Shown here: one piece after another, positions 8,228 to 16,301 of the stretch | Layout: every line of letters begins with the position of its first letter | How positions within the stretch are numbered: position 1 is the stretch's first letter | Origin: Candidatus Methanomethylicota archaeon | Lineage (GTDB): Archaea > Thermoproteota > Methanomethylicia > Culexarchaeales > Culexarchaeaceae | Reading direction: 5' to 3' | Length of the DNA: 37,997 nucleotides | Assembly (NCBI GenBank): GCA_020833005.1 | Contig: JAJHRD010000012.1 | Location: 1-37,997 of the forward strand | The notes under the pieces: model-generated | The model's database searches: none | What the model saw: the letters and a program-made list of their open reading frames with translations, nothing else | Told to the model about the DNA's origin: nothing | Program-made: the position numbers and the translations under genes

Positions 8228-8720
8228 GCGATTGAACCCTCTTGGACAATTGCTCCATAAGCTTCTCTTCCTCAATGGCATGCCTCTCTTCAAGGGTTAA
8301 ATCCTCTGGAAGCCAGCTTGGCTTATCCTTCCTACCCTCAAAATACTTTCTAATAGCTCTCCTCAAAGCACCCACAGCCAGAACTCCACAATGATATTTA
8401 ACGCTTGGTAGTCCTCCCAACTCTTCAGTTATAGTTTTCCAATCAATATTCCAAGCCTCTTCAAGACTCTTACCCTTAATCATCTCAGTCATTATGCTTG
8501 CAGCAGCAATGTTAGCTGCACAACCATAACTCTCGAAACTAGCCTTCTCAATGGTTTTACCATCACTTGAAAGTTTAATGTATATTGCAATCATATCTCC
8601 ACAAGCCAAGCTACCCGCAGTTCCATGTATCTCTGCATCCGGTATTGCCCCAAGATTCTTAGGATTCCTAAATAACTCCAAAACCTTTGGGGAATATATT
8701 AATGGTATTCTACTGGACAA
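8220..8720 (-). CDS. iscU: IscU/NifU-type Fe-S cluster scaffold
   Basis: 166 residues with all three scaffold cysteines: C40 in ACGD, C67 in YGCAAN and C111 in YHCG, plus the Asp after the first Cys and the His before the third. These residues assemble a transient 2Fe-2S cluster from sulfur supplied by a cysteine desulfurase. The gene follows the desulfurase gene by six bases and shares its promoter. A charged helical tail (about 131-166) extends past the usual IscU core. The N terminus (IYSPKVLELFRNPKNLG) is typical. It converges with the flavin oxidoreductase gene. Confidence 0.93.
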   Translation of the reverse strand: MSSRIPLIYSPKVLELFRNPKNLGAIPDAEIHGTAGSLACGDMIAIYIKLSSDGKTIEKASFESYGCAANIAAASIMTEMIKGKSLEEAWNIDWKTITEELGGLPSVKYHCGVLAVGALRRAIRKYFEGRKDKPSWLPEDLTLEERHAIEEEKLMEQLSKRVQSLK

Positions 8721-8726
8721 ACTCCA

Positions 8727-9965
8727 TCACCCCGATTTAAATGGGCTAATAGATCTAACCCTACCCACAGCTTTAGGGATATTCTCCAAAACGTATTTTA
8801 TGTCATCAGAACTATGCATTGGCGTAACCTTCATCAATATACTTCCATGAGCCTCTTCAAACCTCCTACCAATGGCTATTAGGACGTGGCTTGGCTGAAG
8901 AATCCTACTGGTACATGCACTACCACTTGAAACGTATATCCCCCTCAAACTAAGCTCCACAGTTAAAGCTTCACCTTCACAATATATGAAGCTTATGTTA
9001 ACATTATCTGAAACCCTACGCCCCCCTCTAGGACCATTAAGTATGGAGTGATCCACCGAGTTTAGAATTCCATCTATGAGCATATCCCTAAACCCCATCA
9101 TCTTAGAATTAAATTCACTAAAATTATTCATCATAACCTCCACAGCCTTAGCGAAACCACATATTGCTGGAACATTCTCCAATCCAGGCCAAAGCCTCTG
9201 CGTACTTAACTGACCATAAAGTATTGGTTCAAGGTTCAATCCATCCCTAACATATAGGCATGCAGCCCCCTTAGGGCCGAAAACCTTATGACTACTGAAA
9301 CTAGCTAAATCCACACCCAAATCCTTTAAGTTAAATTTAACTCTACCAAGAGCATCCACAGCATCCGTGTGTAAAACTATATTCTCATCACGATCCTTAA
9401 CAACCTCAACAATCCCCCTCAAATCCTGTATAACGCCAATCTCATGATTAACCATCCCCACACTAACCATAAGAGTATTGGAATCTATAAGCGAGGATAA
9501 AGCATCTAAATCCACAAACCCCTCACCATCCACAGGTATCTTAACCACTTCAAAACCATATTTAGCCAAACTCTCAGCTGCATGAATTACACTTAAATGC
9601 TCAATACTTGAAACGAGAATCTTCCTCCTAGAAGAATCTCCATGAGCCTTTGCAAAACCTAAGACAGCCAAATTATTGGCTTCAGTTCCACTATGGAGGT
9701 AAACTATTTCATCTGAATTGCATCCTAAAGCCCTAGATATAACCTCTGAGGATTTAACTAGAACTTCATAAGACTCCCAACCAACCTTATGCGTTATAGA
9801 TGGATGACCATAACCATAAGAAACATAACAATCAACCATAGCTTTAAGAGCCTCGGGAAATATTAACCCAGAATTCTCAGAATCCAAATAAACCTCCCTA
9901 GGTGGAATCCCATGAAGCTTAATTAAATCCTCAGCATCACGTTTAATTTCACTACCCATAAACAC
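8727..9965 (-). CDS. nifS: Cysteine desulfurase, NifS/IscS class
   Basis: 412 residues of PLP-dependent aminotransferase fold V. HSGTEANN (91-98) binds the cofactor phosphate, H123 stacks on PLP, D201 holds the ring nitrogen, K227 in SSHKVFGPKG forms the Schiff base, and C351 in SSGSACTS is the persulfide cysteine on a class I mobile loop. It removes sulfur from cysteine for the adjacent IscU. The N-terminal YLDSENSG replaces the usual YLDNNATT. GTG 9965 and ATG 9959 are both in frame; a TATA tract at about 9985-9997 is placed for a leaderless start at either. Confidence 0.93.
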   Translation of the reverse strand: MFMGSEIKRDAEDLIKLHGIPPREVYLDSENSGLIFPEALKAMVDCYVSYGYGHPSITHKVGWESYEVLVKSSEVISRALGCNSDEIVYLHSGTEANNLAVLGFAKAHGDSSRRKILVSSIEHLSVIHAAESLAKYGFEVVKIPVDGEGFVDLDALSSLIDSNTLMVSVGMVNHEIGVIQDLRGIVEVVKDRDENIVLHTDAVDALGRVKFNLKDLGVDLASFSSHKVFGPKGAACLYVRDGLNLEPILYGQLSTQRLWPGLENVPAICGFAKAVEVMMNNFSEFNSKMMGFRDMLIDGILNSVDHSILNGPRGGRRVSDNVNISFIYCEGEALTVELSLRGIYVSSGSACTSRILQPSHVLIAIGRRFEEAHGSILMKVTPMHSSDDIKYVLENIPKAVGRVRSISPFKSG

Positions 9966-9984
9966 ATACCAAATAACAATAGTA

Positions 9985-10013
9985 ATAATTAAATAAAAAT
10001 GTTACCAAACATT
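9985..10013. promoter_or_regulatory. Shared nifS/sufS divergent promoter with a 16-bp dyad
   Basis: Only 66 bases separate the two desulfurase genes. An AT-rich tract (AATTAAATAAAAAT, 9987-10000) can act as TATA element for both directions: about 26 bases from the nifS start and about 36 from ATG 10032 of sufS. Next to it is AATGTT-ACCA-AACATT (9998-10013), a perfect 6+4+6 dyad, upstream of the nifS TATA and between TATA and start for sufS. A shared Fe-S or sulfur regulator could bind there; this is inference. Confidence 0.5.
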
Positions 10014-10031
10014 ATTTAGAGATGAGTATAA

Positions 10032-11288
10032 ATGTTGAATGTAGAGGAGATAAGGAAAGACTTCCCAATACTCTCAAGGGAGATTAATGGTAAGAGGCTA
10101 ATATACTTCGACAATGCAGCCACAACACAGAAACCAGTACAAGTGATAAATAGGATTATGGAATTCTACATGAAAAACCATGCAAACATACATAGAGGTA
10201 TACATACATTAAGTCAAGAAGCATCACAACTATACGAGGAAGCTAGAGAAACGATTGCAAAGATGATAAATGCAGATCCAAGGGAGATAGTATTCACAAA
10301 GAATACCACTGAAGCCATAAACATAATAGCATATACATGGGCTTTGAGAAAGTTGAAGAGTGGAGATGAAATAATAACATCATTAATGGAGCATCATAGC
10401 AACATAACACCATGGATAACACTATCACAATTAATAGGGGTGAAAGTGAAGTTCATAGGGGTAAATGCAGATGGAAAACTAAAGATGGAAGATATACCAA
10501 AACTAATAAACAAAAGGACAAAGCTAATAACGATAACACATGCCTCCAACGTCCTCGGAACAATAAACGACGTGAAAGGGATAGTGAAGATAGCACATGA
10601 AAATGGAATTCCAGTAGCAGTGGATGCGGCACAATCAGCACCACACATACCAATAAACGTGAAGAATATGGATTGCGAATTCCTAGCCTTCAGCGGACAC
10701 AAAATGCTTGGACCATCAGGAACAGGAGTCCTATACATTAAAAGCGAAATACTCAAGGAAATTGAACCAACAGTTAGTGGTGGAGGGACAATAAAGAATG
10801 TTAAATGGATTCCGGAAATGGGGACATGCAAAATAGATTGGGGGGAGGGGCCTGAAAAGCTGGAAGCTGGAACACCAAACATAGCTGGAGTAATAGGGCT
10901 TGGTGAAGCAGCCAAATACCTAATGAAGATAGGGTTGGAGGAAGTTGAGAGACATGAGAGGATGCTGGTGGAAGAAACCATGAAAGGGTTGATGGAAATA
11001 GGGGATGTCAAAATTTATGGACCGAAAAATCCAAATGAAAGGGTTGGTATAGTGGCATTCAACATCAATGGATTAAACCCACATCAAACAGCACTAATAC
11101 TAGACCAATATGGAATAGCAGTGAGAAGCGGATTCCACTGCGCAGAACCAATACACCAAATAATTGGAGCAGAGGAGGGGAGTGTAAGGGCAAGCTACTA
11201 CATATACAACACAAAACCAGAAGTGGAAGAAATGCTCAATGTAATTAGGGAGATGGTGGAGATGAAGAGGAATGGAGAAGTACGTTAA
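10032..11288 (+). CDS. sufS: Cysteine desulfurase, SufS/CsdA class
   Basis: 418 residues. FDNAATTQKP (26-35) and H.NIHRGIHTLS are SufS signatures. H121/H122 stack on PLP, D198 binds the pyridine nitrogen, K224 in SGHKMLGPSG is the Schiff-base lysine, and C370 in RSGFHCAEP is the catalytic cysteine on the short class II loop. It yields protein-bound persulfide and alanine from cysteine. No sufB, sufC or sufD is in the window; instead it leads an operon with an 86-residue unknown and an AlaX-like protein. Its 3' end overlaps the next gene by 17 bases. The sulfur may serve tRNA thiolation rather than Fe-S assembly, which is inference from the neighbours. Confidence 0.93.
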   Translation: MLNVEEIRKDFPILSREINGKRLIYFDNAATTQKPVQVINRIMEFYMKNHANIHRGIHTLSQEASQLYEEARETIAKMINADPREIVFTKNTTEAINIIAYTWALRKLKSGDEIITSLMEHHSNITPWITLSQLIGVKVKFIGVNADGKLKMEDIPKLINKRTKLITITHASNVLGTINDVKGIVKIAHENGIPVAVDAAQSAPHIPINVKNMDCEFLAFSGHKMLGPSGTGVLYIKSEILKEIEPTVSGGGTIKNVKWIPEMGTCKIDWGEGPEKLEAGTPNIAGVIGLGEAAKYLMKIGLEEVERHERMLVEETMKGLMEIGDVKIYGPKNPNERVGIVAFNINGLNPHQTALILDQYGIAVRSGFHCAEPIHQIIGAEEGSVRASYYIYNTKPEVEEMLNVIREMVEMKRNGEVR

Positions 11289-11532
11289 ACAAATCATAAA
11301 GGCATGTGGAAAGGAAGCAGACTACATAGTTGTATTGAAAATGGACAAAACGATGGAAGCCATGGAGAAATTGAAGAATGAACTAAAGGAGGCAATGGAT
11401 TTCGGAGGACTATACATTAAGGGGAAATTCAATGGAACTGAACTAAACATATTCAGAACGGGGAAAATACTTATTAGAGGAATTGAAAGCGAAGAAGATT
11501 TAAAGAGAATTCTAAACAAAATCTTCAGCTAG
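11272..11532 (+). CDS. Small unknown protein coupled to sufS
   Basis: 86 residues, charged, with a pattern of helix, strands (GGLYIKGKFNGTELNIFRTGKILIRGI) and a final amphipathic helix (EEDLKRILNKIF). This resembles a half TBP-like or KH-sized alpha/beta unit, but no family is recognised. One cysteine (C12) sits in a helical N terminus. The ATG start lies 17 bases inside sufS, indicating translational coupling, and the AlaX-like gene follows 14 bases later. It may be a sulfur-transfer or RNA-binding partner of SufS; that is speculation. Confidence 0.6.
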   Translation: MEKYVKQIIKACGKEADYIVVLKMDKTMEAMEKLKNELKEAMDFGGLYIKGKFNGTELNIFRTGKILIRGIESEEDLKRILNKIFS

Positions 11533-11546
11533 GGAGATGAATAGAA

Positions 11547-12002
11547 TTGCAAGAAGAAGTGGAAGTTAAAACCCACACAGCACTACACGTATTGAAGGGA
11601 GCTGTTAGAAAGGTTTTGGGAGCTAAATGGACTGCAAGCGTATACGTTAAAGGGAATCATGGAAGATTAACAGTTCAATATGATAGGAAACCAACACAAG
11701 AAGAATTGAAGAGGATAGAGGAATTAGCAAACAAGAAGGTTTTGGAGAATGTGCCAGTGAAGGTTATTGAAATGGATAGAGGTGAAGCGGAAAGAGTTTT
11801 TGGAGATGAAATGTACGATCTATTCCCAGTACCAGAAGATGTGAAGACCTTATCCATAGTCATAATAGAAGATTGGAATATAAATGCATGCAACAAGATG
11901 CATACAAAAACCACAGGGGAAATTGGTTACATAAAGATAGAAGATGCGAGATTTAGACCTTCAAAGAAGCTTCTAGAAATAAGTTTCAATGTAACTTCAT
12001 GA
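11547..12002 (+). CDS. AlaX-like stand-alone tRNA-editing domain protein
   Basis: 151 residues. The HTALH motif (10-14) and a CNKMH motif followed by TKTTGEIG near residue 112 match the HxxxH and CxxxH zinc motifs of the second additional domain in AlaRS, ThrRS and free-standing AlaX proteins. These hydrolyse mischarged tRNA, classically Ser-tRNA(Ala). The normal CGGTH is changed to CNKMH while the metal ligands remain. The N-terminal glycine-rich AlaX region is absent, so it is a short AlaX-S type. The TTG start at 11547 is supported because the nearby ATG 11537 frame stops after ten codons; GGGAGATGA upstream may be its ribosome binding site. Confidence 0.75.
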   Translation: MQEEVEVKTHTALHVLKGAVRKVLGAKWTASVYVKGNHGRLTVQYDRKPTQEELKRIEELANKKVLENVPVKVIEMDRGEAERVFGDEMYDLFPVPEDVKTLSIVIIEDWNINACNKMHTKTTGEIGYIKIEDARFRPSKKLLEISFNVTS

Positions 12003-12096
12003 TTTCAGATTATAAGCATCTTTCAATGTGAAGTTAGAGAATATTTTGAAATTAACTGGCCATACGCCATCACAGAATACCCAGTTTATATTAAAC

Positions 12097-12363
12097 TTAG
12101 TATGGCTCAATTATCTCTATTTCAGCTTCTTTAACTCCTGGAACTGATTCAGCAGCCTTCTTAACGCTTAGAATCAAGTATCTTGCAAGTGGACACATGA
12201 AGGATGGAACTGTTAAACTCATCTTTATTTTAACTTTACCCTCAGAGATTATGGATACATCCTTTATAAGCCCCATATCCACAACGCTCAATCCAACTTC
12301 TGGATCTATAACCTCCTTAAGCTTATCCATAATTGCAGACACCAAAATTTCATTCCCACTCAA
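12097..12363 (-). CDS. MIP18/DUF59 (SufT-like) Fe-S assembly protein
   Basis: 88 residues, close to the minimal MIP18 domain. It carries the family marks IDPEVGLSVVDMGLI (18-32) and a T..S..CPL segment with Cys59. Members act late in Fe-S protein maturation in many organisms, and the neighbourhood of NifS, IscU and SufS fits. The start is TTG 12363. A TATA-like TTTAATTATATGC near 12398 (minus strand) would put transcription a few bases upstream. It converges with the AlaX-like gene across a 94-base gap in which I see no RNA gene. Confidence 0.9.
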   Translation of the reverse strand: MSGNEILVSAIMDKLKEVIDPEVGLSVVDMGLIKDVSIISEGKVKIKMSLTVPSFMCPLARYLILSVKKAAESVPGVKEAEIEIIEPY

Positions 12364-12421
12364 GAAATATGCACCAACACATCATTTGGATTTGCATATA
12401 ATTAAATGTTTCCAAAGCCCC

Positions 12422-15292
12422 CTAGAACCCCCTTCTAAGAGCCTTCCTCTCAGCTTCCATAATCTTCTCATAAAATGCATCTGAAGCTTCCTTGAAGGAT
12501 TCAAGTATTGGTTTAACTGTTCTAGCGTTAAGTCCTCTACCGGCAAGGGCTATTGCAGCCAACTTCCCATACTCGGATATTAGCTTAGCATTCTCAATTG
12601 CTTCTTCAACGATCCTCCTCTCCTCGGAGTTAAGTTTAGATCCACGTTTACCCACAATACTCTTTACAATATCTTCATCAACATCAAGTGGTGCAATGAG
12701 CTTTGAACCACAAACTTCACATTTAACTTCTACATCCAAATCATTTATCCTAATAGGCTTCCACCAATCCCAATTCTCAACACAAACGAAGAATCTAACT
12801 TCATTTAGCAATCTTGCCTTAGTGGCTTCAATTAGAACTCTCCTCAACCTTTCAGGTGGGATTATCTCACTTCTCATGGATATCTTCTCCAATCCAATTC
12901 TAGATGTGGGCGATAAATCTTCAACCTCGAAGCATTTAAGCTCCCTAACCCCTGAAGATAGATCCTTAAGGAATGATTGAGCAGTATTCACATCTATATC
13001 CATGGACAAATACTCTTTCAAAGCCTCCTCATATATAACTGACCCCTTAAACAACTCCACAAGTCTACGCATACCAATACTGGCTGCATCCATATCCTTC
13101 GATATAGCTCCAAACCTCCTCGCAACATGCATAAGCCTATACTTGAATAAGCCAGACCTCTCAGCCAGCCTAATAGACCTCTCCCTAACGTCAGATTCAC
13201 TCAACCTAATTATTAAATCCCTAACATCCTCAACTTTCACATCCTCAGAAGCTTTAACCACAATCCTATATGGATCCTCCTGAATCTCCACAGAATGCCC
13301 TAAAAGCTCAGATAATGCATCCCCCAAAACCCTTGATAAAGCCCTATTGGCTAGATGGCCTAGATGAGTTGTTAAAATTATGAGTTCACCCCACTTCTCC
13401 AAAGTTACAACCCTATCGCTTGGAACTGGAAGCCCCCTCTTAACTTGCTCAAAAACATGATTTAAAGCCCTCTTAAGAGACTCCAGCTCCACAGGATACT
13501 TCCCAGCCAACTCCATTACAACATCATCCAATGAAGCTCCAGAGCGAAGTCTAGATTCAACGTAACCCCTAACCCTACCAACTTCTTGAGCCACAGCATA
13601 GGGGACTGGAATCTCCTCCCCAACCCAACTTGGAATAGCGCCAGTTGGATCACTATCTGGAGCCACATATATCCTATCACCAACAACCTCCTTAATCTTC
13701 CATAAACTCCCCCTGAAAACTATCTTCCTCCCTGGATCACCATACTCTGAAACGAAAACCTCATCTAGGAAACCTATGGGCACATTATCCTCAACATTCA
13801 CAACCAAATACTTCTTCTCATCAGGTATCATGGATAGATTTTCGAAGAAGTATTCATATACACTCCTACTATTCCTAGGTGCAAGTACAACGCCATCTTC
13901 GAAGGAAACCCATGCAAGTCTAGGATACCTATTATGCATATAATTTAAAACTGATATGAGATCATCCCTACATATATTGGAGTATGGGTATGAACCTTTA
14001 AGTACATCTAGAATTTCATCGAAACTCCACCTCTTCCTATACATTAATAATGAAGCTATTTGATGACATAGGACATCGAAGGATTTCTCAGGAACCTTAA
14101 CTGGCTCAAGCTCTTCATTCAATGCAGCTCTACATATAACCATAGCTTCAAGGGTGTCTTCAGGGTCAGCTGTAACTATAACCCCATTGGAAACTCTACC
14201 AACACCATGACCAGCTCTACCAACCCTCTGAATCAACCTAGTAACTTGCCTAGGAGACATGTACTGTATGACTAGATCTATCCTACCCACATCTATTCCA
14301 AGTTCAAGGGATGATGTGCATACAAGCCCCTTCAAATCCCCATTCTTAAGCCCCCTCTCAGCTGCAACCCTAGATGGTTTAGATAGCGATCCATGATGAA
14401 CGCCAATTGGAAAATCTATATCCCAAACCTTAAACCTAGAAGCCAAAACCTCAGCAATAGCTCTAGTATTAACGAATAATAGAACTGAATTGTAATTCTC
14501 AATAAGCCTCCTTATAAACCTCAACCTAGCAGATACATCTGGATGAGTATAAAGTTTCGCGGCTAACTCATAATCCTCCTGTGAAGGTTCTGGGAAGACA
14601 ACTTTAAGCTTCATAAGCTTAACCGCTGAAATCTTAACGATCTCCACCCCCCTACCATTACCCACAAGAAACCTCCCCACAATTTCAGGGCTACCTATAG
14701 TTGCAGATAAACCAACAATTTGGAAGTCATGCCCTATAAGCTTCCTCAAACGCTCCAAAGCCACTGAAAGCTGAACTCCACGCTTATCTTCAGCAAGCTC
14801 ATGAACTTCATCCACAACAACCCATCTCAATGTCGATAAACCCCTACGGAGAACCCTCCCAGCCAAAATTATCTGTAGAGTTTCAGGGGTTGTGATCAAT
14901 AGGTCTGGGGGCATCCTAGCTTGAGCAACCCTCTCAGACTGCTCAGTATCACCATGCCTAACAGCAACTCTAAAACCAAGCTCCCTACCCCACCACTCCA
15001 ACCTCTCAAGTAAATCCCTATTAAGAGCCCTAAGGGGGGTTATGTATAAAGCCTTAACACCTTGACCCTGCAAACCACACATCATACTAAATATGGGTAG
15101 CATTGCAGCCTCAGTTTTACCTGAAGCCGTTGGGGCTATTAGGAGGACATTCCTACCCTCAAGTATCAATGGTATAGCCTTCTCCTGAGGTTCAGTGGGG
15201 GATGTAAACCCCCTCTTCTCCAAAGCCCTCCTAACGGGTAAAGCCAGTAGATTGAATGCCCCCTTAAGCTCAGCCATAACCATCAAAACCAT
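12422..15292 (-). CDS. lhr: Lhr-family DEAD/DEAH-box helicase
   Basis: 956 residues. RecA1 has a Q-motif-like FTSPTEPQ (29-36), Walker A APTASGKT (53-60), TPLRAL, TTPETLQ, DEVH (161-164) and SAT (196-198). RecA2 carries GVHHGSLS, CTSSLELGIDVG and QRVGRAGHG. The long C-terminal part matches the winged-helix and Lhr-core regions, followed by a CEVC pair (858-861) near the end. Lhr proteins are 3'-5' helicases linked to DNA repair or RNA processing; with one CxxC near the end it resembles the archaeal aLhr2 group, which is tentative. ATG 15292 is used; ATG 15277 (MAELK) is plausible because a TATA-like ATAAATTTAT lies at 15294-15303. Confidence 0.9.
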   Translation of the reverse strand: MVLMVMAELKGAFNLLALPVRRALEKRGFTSPTEPQEKAIPLILEGRNVLLIAPTASGKTEAAMLPIFSMMCGLQGQGVKALYITPLRALNRDLLERLEWWGRELGFRVAVRHGDTEQSERVAQARMPPDLLITTPETLQIILAGRVLRRGLSTLRWVVVDEVHELAEDKRGVQLSVALERLRKLIGHDFQIVGLSATIGSPEIVGRFLVGNGRGVEIVKISAVKLMKLKVVFPEPSQEDYELAAKLYTHPDVSARLRFIRRLIENYNSVLLFVNTRAIAEVLASRFKVWDIDFPIGVHHGSLSKPSRVAAERGLKNGDLKGLVCTSSLELGIDVGRIDLVIQYMSPRQVTRLIQRVGRAGHGVGRVSNGVIVTADPEDTLEAMVICRAALNEELEPVKVPEKSFDVLCHQIASLLMYRKRWSFDEILDVLKGSYPYSNICRDDLISVLNYMHNRYPRLAWVSFEDGVVLAPRNSRSVYEYFFENLSMIPDEKKYLVVNVEDNVPIGFLDEVFVSEYGDPGRKIVFRGSLWKIKEVVGDRIYVAPDSDPTGAIPSWVGEEIPVPYAVAQEVGRVRGYVESRLRSGASLDDVVMELAGKYPVELESLKRALNHVFEQVKRGLPVPSDRVVTLEKWGELIILTTHLGHLANRALSRVLGDALSELLGHSVEIQEDPYRIVVKASEDVKVEDVRDLIIRLSESDVRERSIRLAERSGLFKYRLMHVARRFGAISKDMDAASIGMRRLVELFKGSVIYEEALKEYLSMDIDVNTAQSFLKDLSSGVRELKCFEVEDLSPTSRIGLEKISMRSEIIPPERLRRVLIEATKARLLNEVRFFVCVENWDWWKPIRINDLDVEVKCEVCGSKLIAPLDVDEDIVKSIVGKRGSKLNSEERRIVEEAIENAKLISEYGKLAAIALAGRGLNARTVKPILESFKEASDAFYEKIMEAERKALRRGF

Positions 15293-15310
15293 TATAAATT
15301 TATGTGAACC

Positions 15311-15472
15311 CTACTTCCCCTTAACAAAAATGGTGTAACCACAATATCCACAAGCAAATCTATCACTATGTTTAGCCATAACCTTACCACACTTAGGGCA
15401 AGTCCTACCAATGAAGCTTATCTTACCAGTCTTGTAATCAAATGTATAAAGTTTATGTCGCTCAGCCACCAC
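15311..15472 (-). CDS. rps27ae: Ribosomal protein eS31 (S27ae)
   Basis: A 53-residue zinc-ribbon protein. It begins MVAERHKLYTFD, followed by FIGRTCPKCGK, then KHSDRFACGYCGYT and a KGK end. The two CxxC pairs with the H.DR..CG.CGYT segment are the hallmark of archaeal S27ae, a small-subunit protein near the decoding site. I chose GTG 15472 because GAGGTG at 15478-15483 (minus strand) lies five bases upstream as a Shine-Dalgarno; in-frame GTGs at 15469 and 15478 are alternatives. A TATA-like ATTTTTATAA is near 15508-15520. The usual S24e partner is not adjacent. Confidence 0.9.
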   Translation of the reverse strand: MVAERHKLYTFDYKTGKISFIGRTCPKCGKVMAKHSDRFACGYCGYTIFVKGK

Positions 15473-15585
15473 AAACACACCTCAATAGGTTAAGTGAGAA
15501 TACTTATAAAAATTTTACTTACCCAATATCATCAAAACAACATCATTTATTAGTTAAAGAGGGGTAATTATATTTAGAAGTAGAG

Positions 15586-16260
15586 ATGTACCCATATATC
15601 CAAGCTAAATGCACAGAAGATGCAAAGATATATGCAGTAATAAGCTATGGGCTAAGCTCCAACACATACATAATAGAAAGCCATGAGGAAACAGCAATAA
15701 TAGACGTTGGATATGGACCCCCACACTCAAACATAATTGAAACCTTAAAGGAACTTAAAATATCCACCGAAAATGTTGGGAAGGTGCTAATAACACATAG
15801 ACATAGAGACCACACAAGAGACATAAAGAGGTTAATGGAGGGAAACGATGACGTAAAGATATACATACATAAGAATGATAGGGACATAGTGGTGGAAAGC
15901 CTAAAGATAGGAAAAGACAGGGTATACACATTATATGGAGATGAAGAAGTAAATGTGGGGAAAGCAAAAATCAAAGTTATACACACCCCTGGACACACCT
16001 CAGGAAGCATATGCTTCCAATACCATGAAACCCTATTCACAGGAGACCTAGTATTCGCAAATGGAGAATATGGGAGAACAGACCTACCCACAGGAAACCA
16101 CAGGGAACTGGTTAAAAGCCTAGAAAAGATACTCACATTAAACATAAATGCAATGCTCCCAGGACACGGCGAAATATTACTTAAAGAAGCGAAAAGCCAC
16201 ATAAAACTGGCATTAAAGAATGCCATGAGAAAACAAACAATGAAACGTGAAAATAATTAA
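15586..16260 (+). CDS. Metallo-beta-lactamase fold hydrolase (glyoxalase II-like)
   Basis: 224 residues. The metal ligands are present in order: HRHRDH (H71, H73, D75, H76), HTPGHTSGS (H137), FTGDLVF (D154) and LPGHGE (H194), giving a binuclear site. The length and GRTDLPTGN loop after the bridging Asp resemble glyoxalase II-like or persulfide dioxygenase-like thioester hydrolases. Substrate cannot be read from the sequence. Start is ATG 15586. The large permease gene follows after 41 bases, with its own TATA-like GGTTATAAG at 16262-16270. Confidence 0.88.
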   Translation: MYPYIQAKCTEDAKIYAVISYGLSSNTYIIESHEETAIIDVGYGPPHSNIIETLKELKISTENVGKVLITHRHRDHTRDIKRLMEGNDDVKIYIHKNDRDIVVESLKIGKDRVYTLYGDEEVNVGKAKIKVIHTPGHTSGSICFQYHETLFTGDLVFANGEYGRTDLPTGNHRELVKSLEKILTLNINAMLPGHGEILLKEAKSHIKLALKNAMRKQTMKRENN

Positions 16261-16301
16261 AGGTTATAAGTAGAGTGCAGTAAAATTGTGGATGGATTGA
16301 A

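Noticed and set aside
10394-11011. 205-codon minus-strand frame opposite sufS
   Set aside because: The opposite strand has all catalytic residues of SufS; this frame shows only shadow composition.
12003-12096. Possible small RNA gene in the convergent gap after the AlaX-like gene
   Set aside because: No tRNA-like fold, strong promoter or conserved hairpin is visible.
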